Below, piece by piece: positions 22,381 to 30,679 of a DNA stretch of 59,088 nt. The notes beneath the pieces are model-generated. The model was given only the letters and a program-made list of their open reading frames with translations, was not told the origin of the DNA and did no database searches. Origin of the DNA: an uncultured bacterium. Lineage in GTDB: Bacteria > Verrucomicrobiota > Kiritimatiellia > RFP12 > UBA1067. The DNA is taken from the NCBI GenBank assembly GCA_902769585.1, contig CACXPT010000007.1, positions 1-59,088 of the forward strand, given 5' to 3'. Made by a program: the position numbers and the translations under genes. Numbering within the stretch: position 1 is the stretch's first letter; every line of letters starts with the position of its first letter.

Positions 22381-25300
22381 TTAAAAATTAACGCCGACAG
22401 AATTCACCGTCAAAGCACGATCCGGCAACATCCGCAACATCTCCCCCGGGACACCTACGCCTTCTTCCTGGATGATCTTCAATGACCGCTCAACGCCTGC
22501 GACCACATCTTGCCACGTAACGATCTTGCAATCTGGCTCTCGCATCCTCAGACACGCGTCATTGCGCAAATGGCAAGCGGCAATCATACAGGAAAGGATT
22601 TTCAACCCGTTCCCCTTCATGCCAAGCTTGACCAAGAAACTCAAGGTCTGCTTAAGCAGACACGAAGCCCTCTTCAAACTTCCCTTCTCGGATGGATTCT
22701 GCATAAAGGCAACGACTGCATCAAACGATTGATGCATAACATGTACGTAATAGGCATCCAACAATTTTACACTGGGATGCTTGGCCAACATCTCAAGTCC
22801 TGGGAATAGCCCTCTTCGATATGATTTGGCGAGGAACTTCAATGCCTGTGACCGCAGTTCAAAGTCTTTAACAATTCTCTGACGCGAAGTATCAATACGC
22901 TTGGGCACTTTCACGTGAACAGCCTTTGGCCAATCGCCTGAGAACACGATAGCGTGCCCGGTTCCCAAGCTTGAAAGGAAATCCTTCTGGTCATCGTTCA
23001 AGGACATAGTTGCGCCTACCACTTCTTTGTCGTCCTGGGCAAAAAGCCGATGTATGATCTTAATGTTGGTGTTCTTCAGCACATCGGGCGTAAGTTTCGT
23101 AGGCACTTGGTCAGCAATAATCATCGATTCCCCGTACTTGCGTACTTCAGCCAACATGTCCGAGAATGTCTCTACCGCCAACCGCTTGTTTGGGTCATCG
23201 CCAGGTTCAAAGCGGGAAAGCAGTCGATGTGCCTCTTCAACTAGAGTTATATGGGCAATCTTCTGGTTGGTTCTATTGAACTTACGCTTGATGGCCACCA
23301 TCAAGTTTGTGATCACAAACCCAATAACAAGGGCCTTCTGTTGTCCGTTGCGGATCTCCTCCAATTCCAGCACGACATTGTGGTCAAGAAGCTCTTCAAA
23401 GTTGATTGATCGCTTGCAATTCAGCATGCGCCCCTTCGCCCCGACAAGCAATCCCCCCATACGCGCACGGATGCTCCCAAGATACTCGTCACGCAATCGG
23501 TCATCAAAACCGAGACTCTTTACATGCTCCTCCGCCAAACGCACAACGTCCGCCAAGGTTGGAAACGAATAGACGCCATCGGCAAAGGCATCCTTGCCGT
23601 AGTATCTGTTGGTATTGGTATTGATGTCCCATCCACTGGCTTCATAGGCCTTGTAGATGGCGTTTTCGAGAATCTGCGGGATTGCCGCCTCCATATTGAA
23701 CGCCGCAGTCATGCTTGCCATCAGCATGTCAACGCGCGCCGAAATACTTTCCCCCTCTGCAAATTCCAAAGGATTAAGGAAGAATGGAGCCCCCTCGATG
23801 TCATTTCCAAGCGTAAAAACCAGAAGTTCTTTGATGCTGATATGATCCTCTGAACCAGCCCCGGCCTTCCGCAACAAACTACGATATTCGGTTTTCGCAG
23901 GTTCGATGACAAGGAAATGCCTGCCGCTCGCCTCCCGGCATGCATCGCAGAGCAATTGCTGGCATGTCGTTGTCTTGCCGCTACCCGTTACTCCCCCGAC
24001 AAAAATATGACGGTCAAATTTTATCGCGTCAAGAAAAACACGAATGTTCCCTTTCTCTTCCCCTCCCTGGACAAGGTTGCCAACGCCTATTGGCTCTGGC
24101 TTTTCTTCCTCCGCTCCGCCTTGTCCTTCCCTGTCCACATTCAGCCCGAATTCAACCTCCTTACGCAATTTAACGCCAACAACCTCCTTTTGTGGCAGAC
24201 CAGCGAGACGGCTCAGTTCTACCGTTGACATCCATGTGCCATCATAGAAAGAATCCCCTCCTTCGCATTTGCACGGACATTTTGAATGTGTAATGGCGTA
24301 CTCTGCCACTCCCGCCCTCTGTGCTAAGGACTTTTCCCACACAGGCTGATGAAACGCCTGAAGCGCGCCAAAGAACGCATCGCCCATCGTTACGTCCTTT
24401 TCCACAAACGGCACCATGTTCCCTTCCGTACCGGAATAGATGGCCCGCATTACATTAGTCAGTTTGACGAGGACAGGCAGGCTAAAGGACGAGAGAAGCG
24501 TCGATACCACAAACATCCCCCGCCCTTTTGCAGAGTCCAGGCGAGGATAAACCACATCATCAAGATACTTCATCCAACATTGAAGTCGCTTACGCACATC
24601 TTCACGCCCCCAAGAGTCTCCATAGGTGATCGCACGGCCCGACTGCGATGTAAGTTGCTCTGTAGTCCCTATTTGGAAACTAACCGATTCCGCATGTGTA
24701 AGGTTTTCCTGCTGAGTCCATCCATATTGCCCGCCATTGGACGTCTTGCCGCCATCGGAACTGTGTGAATCGGTACTGGAGCAATTGGAAGTTACGCTCT
24801 GCGAAAAGGAAGGATTCTGCGTCTCGCTTTTCGAACTAGATGTCCCCTGGCTTAGCGTTGTGCCAATATTTTCGGCTTTTGACTTTGACCTCTGTTGCTG
24901 GGATCGAGATGCCCATGACAAAGAATGATAGATCTCATCTAGACTTTCCTCTATCGTGGACACTGCAATCGAATGCCCGTGTATTGGTTTCGCCAAAAGC
25001 AGGACGGCGAACTCCTCGCCTAACATGATGTCTATCAACCGATCGATACCACGGAAATGTTTTTCTTCATTATCTTTATTCTTCCCTGGGACACCTCTTA
25101 AGGTTTTGTAGAACGGCAACTTTTTTTGAGGTCTCTCCGCAGAATTCTTATCTATGTTTTTAGGAAACAACCGACGAATGAGATCGTCAAACTCCTGTAC
25201 TTTGACTGGGGAGACCCGACTACCTCGGAAATTTCCCCGAAGACTCTTTACAAGGATGTCGTCTCCTATTCCAGCAATGCTGAGACCTTGCGGCAACTTT

Positions 25301-25590
25301 TCCGTACGATCCTCAACCACCCCAAAATAGATACGAATCCCCATCTCGTCACCAACCAAAAGATAGATGACGTTTATTCCCGGAATGGTTAGGCTGGCAA
25401 AGACATTTGCCAACGCTTCTTCCTGCGGATACTTTTCCTCAAATGTGATTTCTTCAACACGATAGAGCCGCAAGGTGTCACGCCGGAACAAGATGCCCAA
25501 CCTATGAATGTCGGCACTTCCCGACAAGTCATCCGACATCCAGTCAAACGACTTATTTGTCTTTATTTCTTGCTCGACGGTTCCTGACAT
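22381..25590 (-). CDS. HerA/VirB4-like (DUF87) hexameric ATPase, 1069 aa
   Basis: The protein has an N-terminal region of about 220 residues, a Ser/Gln-rich linker (about 225-300), a second alpha/beta region, and a C-terminal HerA/FtsK-type motor: Walker A FVGGVTGSGKTTTCQQLL (about 532), EPAKTEYRSLLR typical of the DUF87 family, Walker B HITLVEEAHRLLSRF (about 782) and sensor region ESMIIADQVPTKLTPDVLKN followed by IIHRLFAQDDKEVVGATM. Such motors pump DNA or protein through a central pore; in defence and conjugation systems they partner nucleases or membrane channels. Its start overlaps the Hsp70-like gene stop (TAATG). No nuclease domain is evident in it. Confidence 0.88.
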   Translation of the reverse strand: MSGTVEQEIKTNKSFDWMSDDLSGSADIHRLGILFRRDTLRLYRVEEITFEEKYPQEEALANVFASLTIPGINVIYLLVGDEMGIRIYFGVVEDRTEKLPQGLSIAGIGDDILVKSLRGNFRGSRVSPVKVQEFDDLIRRLFPKNIDKNSAERPQKKLPFYKTLRGVPGKNKDNEEKHFRGIDRLIDIMLGEEFAVLLLAKPIHGHSIAVSTIEESLDEIYHSLSWASRSQQQRSKSKAENIGTTLSQGTSSSKSETQNPSFSQSVTSNCSSTDSHSSDGGKTSNGGQYGWTQQENLTHAESVSFQIGTTEQLTSQSGRAITYGDSWGREDVRKRLQCWMKYLDDVVYPRLDSAKGRGMFVVSTLLSSFSLPVLVKLTNVMRAIYSGTEGNMVPFVEKDVTMGDAFFGALQAFHQPVWEKSLAQRAGVAEYAITHSKCPCKCEGGDSFYDGTWMSTVELSRLAGLPQKEVVGVKLRKEVEFGLNVDREGQGGAEEEKPEPIGVGNLVQGGEEKGNIRVFLDAIKFDRHIFVGGVTGSGKTTTCQQLLCDACREASGRHFLVIEPAKTEYRSLLRKAGAGSEDHISIKELLVFTLGNDIEGAPFFLNPLEFAEGESISARVDMLMASMTAAFNMEAAIPQILENAIYKAYEASGWDINTNTNRYYGKDAFADGVYSFPTLADVVRLAEEHVKSLGFDDRLRDEYLGSIRARMGGLLVGAKGRMLNCKRSINFEELLDHNVVLELEEIRNGQQKALVIGFVITNLMVAIKRKFNRTNQKIAHITLVEEAHRLLSRFEPGDDPNKRLAVETFSDMLAEVRKYGESMIIADQVPTKLTPDVLKNTNIKIIHRLFAQDDKEVVGATMSLNDDQKDFLSSLGTGHAIVFSGDWPKAVHVKVPKRIDTSRQRIVKDFELRSQALKFLAKSYRRGLFPGLEMLAKHPSVKLLDAYYVHVMHQSFDAVVAFMQNPSEKGSLKRASCLLKQTLSFLVKLGMKGNGLKILSCMIAACHLRNDACLRMREPDCKIVTWQDVVAGVERSLKIIQEEGVGVPGEMLRMLPDRALTVNSVGVNF

Positions 25591-28500
25591 TACCGTCCCT
25601 CTTTCAGTTCCACAGTCCCTGATTGTCCAGCTTTCCCAATCGGATTCCCATCTTTATCCACGCTGGAGACTCGCCACTCTATCGTAGATGGACCCTTGCA
25701 TCTTATCAACACCCGCTTTTCTGGAACTCGGGTGAACTGAATTGTTTCTCGCATCAGCCGACTTGAAACACGCATTTCACCCGTCCCCGCTTCGCTTGAC
25801 GAAGTAAAGTACAATTGGACGATCCCACCTTCGACATCCGAGGTACATAACTGGTGCCATCTTCCGTATGGCGTTTCAGGCCGCAATGTCGGCTTGAACA
25901 CATCACGACGTGCAAGCCCGACAAAGAACCTGAAATGGACTTCTCCGCCGCCCTTCTCCGAACGGTTCTCGTCAATGACCTTGATGCCACGTCCAGGAGC
26001 AGACAAAACCAAGCCAAACGCCACCCCTGTCTTGCCATTTACCCCTTTCGCCAACAGAGGCGATGGGGCTCCCTCGGAAACAGCATTCGCCTTTCTTCCA
26101 GCTTCATACTCTTCATTAAGCTTACGACAGAAAGCCGCATCTTCAACAGGCCCCCGACTGCCCGCCTCTGTTTCATCTCCGGACACTGCCGCATCGTCCG
26201 CAGTCATATCTTCAGGCCGAGGTCCTGGCGGCCACATGTATCCCAGCGGTGGATGAACTTTAAAAACATCCTGACCCGTTCCGAGTTCCCCCTTGCAGAC
26301 TTTCTCAGCAAAAGCAGCCATTTCATTCTCGAAAACATCCCTGACAAAAGATGATTTCGACGAATTGCCGGCCAAAAGAATGTGAATCTGCTGCCCCTTG
26401 ATTTTTTTTCTGAGGTCGTCATTAAGCCGACCGAAAGCACTAACAAGTGCCTCAAAGAAATTCTTTACCCCATCAGTTATGCGGCGCTTGATAATCGTAT
26501 GAAGCTTTTTGACATCCACCTCAAGTTCAAGGTTTTCAACCTCTCCGTCCGAGGAGAACATATCGCATGTGACTTTCGACAAATTACCACTTGAATCCGG
26601 ATTCTCCCAAACATCACGCAACTTCTCCGACAACTTGTAGAGGTTAACCCGTCCCTCTTGGGAATCGCCGATCAAGGCCTCGAATCCAGCCTTCTTGTCG
26701 CATTGATGTGGGGATGCCAATGGGAAAAACCTCTCGCCTTCTTCTGGCGCAACCTTATCGCGATTGTCGGTATACACCACATAAGCCAATTCCTCCAGAA
26801 GATTCTCGCCCCCCAAATACGTCTCTCCTCCAGATCCGAAATGATCAATCACGTAATCAGCGTTCCACTTGTCAAATTCCACATCATCAGTTAAACGCCA
26901 AATGCCAAAATCAAAGTCCGTCGTGCCACCGCCAAAATCAAATACAGCATACGGTATGGGACGCGTTAAATCAAGGTTGAGGCACTTAAGCGCACAGACC
27001 GCATAAGCGGCTGGCTCGCTGACGCCTGCCGAGACGCTGAACATTTTCTGGCATTCACAATCACCTAGGATTGCGGCTGGAAGCGACCTACGAATTCCAC
27101 GCGTGAAACTGTCACGGATTCGTTCTCGAATCATGGTGTTGAATGTAGCAGGAAAGCTAAGAATGTACCGAAGAACCACTTTCTTCTCTGCCATGTTATT
27201 CACAGCGAGACCAATGTAATAAGCATAGATTTCTATTGGATCCAACTCGCCTGGCTTGATATCCATGTATGCCGGCAATGTCAGACATTCATTGCTCATC
27301 CTGCTGCAAACCACTATCCGCCGATCTCCATATCCGGCCCATTGCTTTAAGCCCGCGAAGAACGACAGGTTGGCCCTCGCATTCTTCTTGCTGACGCCAT
27401 TCAGATCGCTCTTCGCTTCGTGAGAAGACTTGATGTCGGCCCAACGTGTGAACGGACGTCCATCACTTGCCAGATAGTCACGCAAGAAGGAATTTATGTC
27501 AAGGAATTCCAACATCGTTGGATTCTCATAGTGCTGCGGCTGTGGTGCTTTCGTATAATCATCAACACCAATGCGCAACGCCGCTTCATCCGAATCCCAC
27601 CGTACCACGACTGTGCTTTTCGTACCAAAGTCAATCCCCACAAACCCGTTTGCGACAACATCCGTAACAGGGTTGCGAGCAAACATCTTATTAGGTAAAT
27701 TCACAGAAATCCCACAATTTCCTCCGGAATGTTGCTGTGCCTTCCCTTTACCTTTCGCCTCTGTGTTCTTGTCTCTCCGTTTCCAAAGATCCCAATGGCC
27801 CTGATTGGGATCCTCCAATACCCTTGGCGAAAAAAGAGGTTGGTTATTGCGCATTCGGTCAGTAGAAAGAAGGATATCTGTGATGACATCCGACAAGTCC
27901 ACCGACAACTTCCCGGAAGCATGTTCAAGTTGAGAACAAAGTGCGCGTAACGTTCTCAATTGCGCTATCAGCTTCTGCTCGTATACATCCGCCAATTCCA
28001 CTTCTACCTGCACCAGTGTCAAAAGAGACTGACTCGACTCGCAATCCTTTTGTTTCAGTCGAAAATCCTGACGACAAATAATCGGCATTCCCCTGCCATA
28101 AGGAAAACATTCAAATCGTTCAAATGTAGTCCCAATTATTTGTTGGGACTTATCGTTTGAATTTTCTTCTGAGCTATACCATGAAATTGCGTGTTCAAAG
28201 TTACACTTCGCATAGAAGTTCTTCATCAACACTGTACCGCTAAACAAATTGCGGATGGGTTGATCCGAACGCAGGCAAGAAAACACCCATTCGCCGATCG
28301 AATCATCCTTGCCAAGAAGATTCTCCTTAAAAAAGGCCACTGAAGTTTCTGCCATACGCTTTAGGATGCCATTCCATTCATCGCCCGACATATTGCCATG
28401 ACACTTCTCCAGGCTCGCGATGCTCGGCATGAAAACATCCAATTGCGGATAGTACGACATTTCTGACGCCGCCAACTTAATTTCAAGCATATTATCGCCA

Positions 28501-28625
28501 TCAGGTTTCAGAAATTGCAAGCATTTCTCGCTCAGTAAGCGATCGGCTTCAACAAGGATTCGTCTCGCCACTCCTTCATCAAAGTTTGCGACCTGTACTT
28601 CTTTCACTTGATCCTGCGTGCGCAT
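25590..28625 (-). CDS. large Hsp70/actin-fold ATPase, 1011 aa
   Basis: The central part has the three nucleotide-binding motifs of Hsp70/actin proteins: phosphate-1 FVGIDFGTKSTVVVRW (about 325), phosphate-2 YAVFDFGGGTTDFDFGIW (about 560) and adenosine motif IHILLAGNSSKSSFVRDVF (about 747). It is flanked by a 320-residue N-terminal region and a 200-residue C-terminal region (FRFFVGLARRDVFKPTLRPE) that take the place of the DnaK substrate domain and are not recognised. It is far larger than DnaK. With a GrpE-like gene just upstream and a HerA motor just downstream it probably forms an ATP-switched complex with them. Confidence 0.88.
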   Translation of the reverse strand: MRTQDQVKEVQVANFDEGVARRILVEADRLLSEKCLQFLKPDGDNMLEIKLAASEMSYYPQLDVFMPSIASLEKCHGNMSGDEWNGILKRMAETSVAFFKENLLGKDDSIGEWVFSCLRSDQPIRNLFSGTVLMKNFYAKCNFEHAISWYSSEENSNDKSQQIIGTTFERFECFPYGRGMPIICRQDFRLKQKDCESSQSLLTLVQVEVELADVYEQKLIAQLRTLRALCSQLEHASGKLSVDLSDVITDILLSTDRMRNNQPLFSPRVLEDPNQGHWDLWKRRDKNTEAKGKGKAQQHSGGNCGISVNLPNKMFARNPVTDVVANGFVGIDFGTKSTVVVRWDSDEAALRIGVDDYTKAPQPQHYENPTMLEFLDINSFLRDYLASDGRPFTRWADIKSSHEAKSDLNGVSKKNARANLSFFAGLKQWAGYGDRRIVVCSRMSNECLTLPAYMDIKPGELDPIEIYAYYIGLAVNNMAEKKVVLRYILSFPATFNTMIRERIRDSFTRGIRRSLPAAILGDCECQKMFSVSAGVSEPAAYAVCALKCLNLDLTRPIPYAVFDFGGGTTDFDFGIWRLTDDVEFDKWNADYVIDHFGSGGETYLGGENLLEELAYVVYTDNRDKVAPEEGERFFPLASPHQCDKKAGFEALIGDSQEGRVNLYKLSEKLRDVWENPDSSGNLSKVTCDMFSSDGEVENLELEVDVKKLHTIIKRRITDGVKNFFEALVSAFGRLNDDLRKKIKGQQIHILLAGNSSKSSFVRDVFENEMAAFAEKVCKGELGTGQDVFKVHPPLGYMWPPGPRPEDMTADDAAVSGDETEAGSRGPVEDAAFCRKLNEEYEAGRKANAVSEGAPSPLLAKGVNGKTGVAFGLVLSAPGRGIKVIDENRSEKGGGEVHFRFFVGLARRDVFKPTLRPETPYGRWHQLCTSDVEGGIVQLYFTSSSEAGTGEMRVSSRLMRETIQFTRVPEKRVLIRCKGPSTIEWRVSSVDKDGNPIGKAGQSGTVELKEGR

Positions 28626-28676
28626 GTGAAAACTTTTCCTCTCATTTGGCTATTTCGACTGTAATCCTACTACATG

Positions 28677-29489
28677 TCATGTCCTAACAAGGGACGGCTC
28701 AACAACCCTCTTCGATATCTTCTGCCTGTACCCCTGAACCAACACCTCTTTGACGATATTACCCGCCGGATCGCTCCCATCAATCCGCGTACACGTATCT
28801 ACGTCATAACGTCCATTAGGCCGGACTGTAAGCTGTTCCAATCTTCCCAGGGTCCCGAGTTTTTGCCCGAGATCAAAGAAAAAGTCAAACAGGCGAGTCA
28901 TAGTCTCCGCATCCTGTTCGCCTTCAATGAATTTCGACTTGCAAATGGAACAGAATTCCTGCAATTTCTCCGCCTGAACGCCAGAGCAACAAAAAGAAAG
29001 CATGTCCTCCCCATTTATAATACCCCCAATCCTCTTCCTTGAGCTTTCGGATAGACTATGATATGTTGCATATGCTTTTTCAGCCGCCGAGAACCCACCC
29101 ACGCGCTTCTGTGCCTCTTCCAACGCGGCTTCTTGCTTGACTAGCTCTGACCGCAGTCGTTTAATCTCTTGTCGCGATTGATCCAGTTGTCGTTCCGTTT
29201 CTGAAAGCTTATCGTTAAGGGTGGAAACCTGCCGATTAAGTCCCCGGCACCCAGAGCGAATATCTTCTATTTCGTTAGTTTCAGGCACCAAAATTGTCGG
29301 CTCTTCCGCTCTTGCTACTGTCGGTAACTTGGTACTGACCGGGCCAAGCAAAATCTGGCGAATGCGATCAGCAATATCTTCGTCTCTCAACCATGCGAGA
29401 ATCAAACGTTTGAACAACATCGTTGTTGATTCCTCCTGTCTGTCCTTGGGCATTATCGGCCGTTTCCGTGTGTGTTTCTTCATTGGCAT
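28677..29489 (-). CDS. coiled-coil protein with GrpE-like C-terminal domain
   Basis: The 270-aa product has a Lys-rich N-terminus (MPMKKHTRKRPIMPKD), a long coiled coil (about 70-125: RQVSTLNDKLSETERQLDQS), a helical middle and a C-terminal beta domain that matches GrpE: DPAGNIVKEVLVQGYRQKI compares with the GrpE stretch APGNVLGIMQKGY and ends VEPSLV like the RAAMV of GrpE. GrpE releases ADP from Hsp70, so this is very likely the nucleotide-exchange partner of the 1011-aa Hsp70-like protein. I chose ATG at 29489 because GGGAG precedes it and the upstream stop overlaps it (TGATG). Confidence 0.75.
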   Translation of the reverse strand: MPMKKHTRKRPIMPKDRQEESTTMLFKRLILAWLRDEDIADRIRQILLGPVSTKLPTVARAEEPTILVPETNEIEDIRSGCRGLNRQVSTLNDKLSETERQLDQSRQEIKRLRSELVKQEAALEEAQKRVGGFSAAEKAYATYHSLSESSRKRIGGIINGEDMLSFCCSGVQAEKLQEFCSICKSKFIEGEQDAETMTRLFDFFFDLGQKLGTLGRLEQLTVRPNGRYDVDTCTRIDGSDPAGNIVKEVLVQGYRQKISKRVVEPSLVRT

Positions 29490-29698
29490 CACAGTTTCTC
29501 CCACTTGCTCCAGCGAAAGCAGGTGCTGGCGCCGCCGAACTTGCGGCCGTCCCAGGCACGGCAGTCGACGACGGGCAGGACGCCTTCGATACGGACGAAC
29601 TTGGGGTCCGCGCCGACGAAAATGAGCTTGCGCGCGCCGCTCCACCAGCGGCACGTCGCGCACTTCTTCTGCGCTATCGGTATGTCCAGTTGCGCCAT
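29489..29698 (-). CDS. small Cys/Trp-rich protein, first gene of the cassette
   Basis: The 69-aa product contains KKCATCRWWSGARK and later VDCRAWDG and STCFRWSKW, so four to five Cys with aromatic neighbours, suggestive of a metal-binding knuckle. No family recognised. ATG at 29698 follows AAAGGA at about 7 bp. Stop overlaps the GrpE-like start. The frame is open upstream with a TTG at 29734 and a CPLC stretch further up, so a longer form is possible. Confidence 0.6.
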   Translation of the reverse strand: MAQLDIPIAQKKCATCRWWSGARKLIFVGADPKFVRIEGVLPVVDCRAWDGRKFGGASTCFRWSKWEKL

Positions 29699-30035
29699 GT
29701 CGTGTCCTTTCGTCTTTCTCGCATGGCGCGCCAAAAAGCGGCGTCCCCTGCGGTGGTCCTTCGGAGGCGACTGGTATGCCTGAACGGGAAACGCACACAG
29801 GGGACACCGTAAAGACAGCTTCCTCTTGCGCTTACGCCTTCCCGTCAGAACGATTACCAGTCTTCCCGAAGGACGGCGTTGCGTTGAAGTTTAGCATATT
29901 GCTTACCTGAACACAAGCGACTTTCGCCACCAGCAGACAGATGCGCGACACACCTTACATCCCGGCCAGACACCCAGCCGTTATTGGATAATACGCATCT
30001 GTGAGGGAGAAATTATGCATGGAAGCAAAATTTTT
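29699..30035. other. intergenic stretch ahead of the HerA/Hsp70 cassette
   Basis: This gap of 337 bp separates the cassette from the ECF sigma-factor gene. On the minus strand it holds an extended -10-like TGCTAAACT (29888-29896) that could drive the cassette with a long leader. GC-rich inverted segments lie around 29730-29820. A reading frame without an ATG encodes KLSLRCPLCAFP. No RNA gene or clear terminator was recognised. Confidence 0.35.
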
Positions 30036-30632
30036 TCACTCGCCGTATAGTGCCTCGACGGCGGCGATCATGCGACCAACGCGGAACTTGATCTGCCGAA
30101 GCGCGTTGACGGTGATGCCGAGACGGGCGGCGACCTCGGCCGCAGGCTCGTCCTCAAGCGCGTAGGCGCGGTAGGCCGCCACCGTGCGGTCGTCCAGCAT
30201 TGTCCTCGAAAGGACATGCTCCACGGCCGCGTCATGCCGAGCCTCGGCCAAGCGCCGGTCGACGTACTCCGCCACGTCTGGCGTCTCCGCAAGCAACTCG
30301 ACATCATCGACAGGAACCTCGCGCCCCGCGCCCCGCGCAAGCGCCCTGCGGTGCCGGTCGATGAGGAGGCGACGCACCATCGTACCGAGATAGGCTCGGA
30401 AACGCCCTTTCTCCGGACGATAGGTTCCAGTACGCAAGACATTCACCAATCGCACGAAGATTTCCTGCACAACGTCATCCGCATCGGCCTCGACGACGTC
30501 TTCGCGCACGCTCACGAACTGGCGGATGACGGGTGTGTACAGCTCCACGAACCGCTCCCACTCGGCGGCATCGTCGCCATTTTCATATTCGGCGATCTTG
30601 CGAAGCAATGTCTTGGGCGTGTCGGGAATCAT
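30036..30632 (-). CDS. ECF-type sigma-70 family RNA polymerase sigma factor
   Basis: The 198-aa protein shows region 2 (FVELYTPVIRQFV ... ADADDVVQEIFVRLVNVL, RFRAYLGTMVRRLLIDRHRR) and region 4 (DEPAAEVAARLGITVNALRQ IKFR), the two halves of an ECF sigma factor. It lies 47 bp behind the kinase gene on the same strand, matching the sigma-factor/Ser-Thr-kinase pairing typical of planctomycete-type ECF groups, where kinase activity is thought to control the sigma factor. The gap contains four 8-bp tandem repeats. Confidence 0.88.
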   Translation of the reverse strand: MIPDTPKTLLRKIAEYENGDDAAEWERFVELYTPVIRQFVSVREDVVEADADDVVQEIFVRLVNVLRTGTYRPEKGRFRAYLGTMVRRLLIDRHRRALARGAGREVPVDDVELLAETPDVAEYVDRRLAEARHDAAVEHVLSRTMLDDRTVAAYRAYALEDEPAAEVAARLGITVNALRQIKFRVGRMIAAVEALYGE

Positions 30633-30635
30633 TGT

Positions 30636-30667
30636 AATTAAATTATTAAATGATTAAATTGTTAAAT
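30636..30667. repeat. tandem 8-bp repeat, four units (NNTTAAAT)
   Basis: AATTAAAT, TATTAAAT, GATTAAAT and TGTTAAAT follow one another without gap between the kinase stop and the sigma-factor start. The strongly A+T-rich array would lie directly before the ECF ATG and may ease translation initiation. Confidence 0.7.
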
Positions 30668-30679
30668 CGTAAATGAATG

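Noticed and set aside
29718..29734. A sigma-54-like sequence TTGGCGCGCCATGCGAG upstream of the HerA/Hsp70 cassette
   Set aside because: It looks like the two real promoters at first glance, but the essential GC at -12 is missing at the right spacing and no paired TCA-N5-TGA sites lie upstream.
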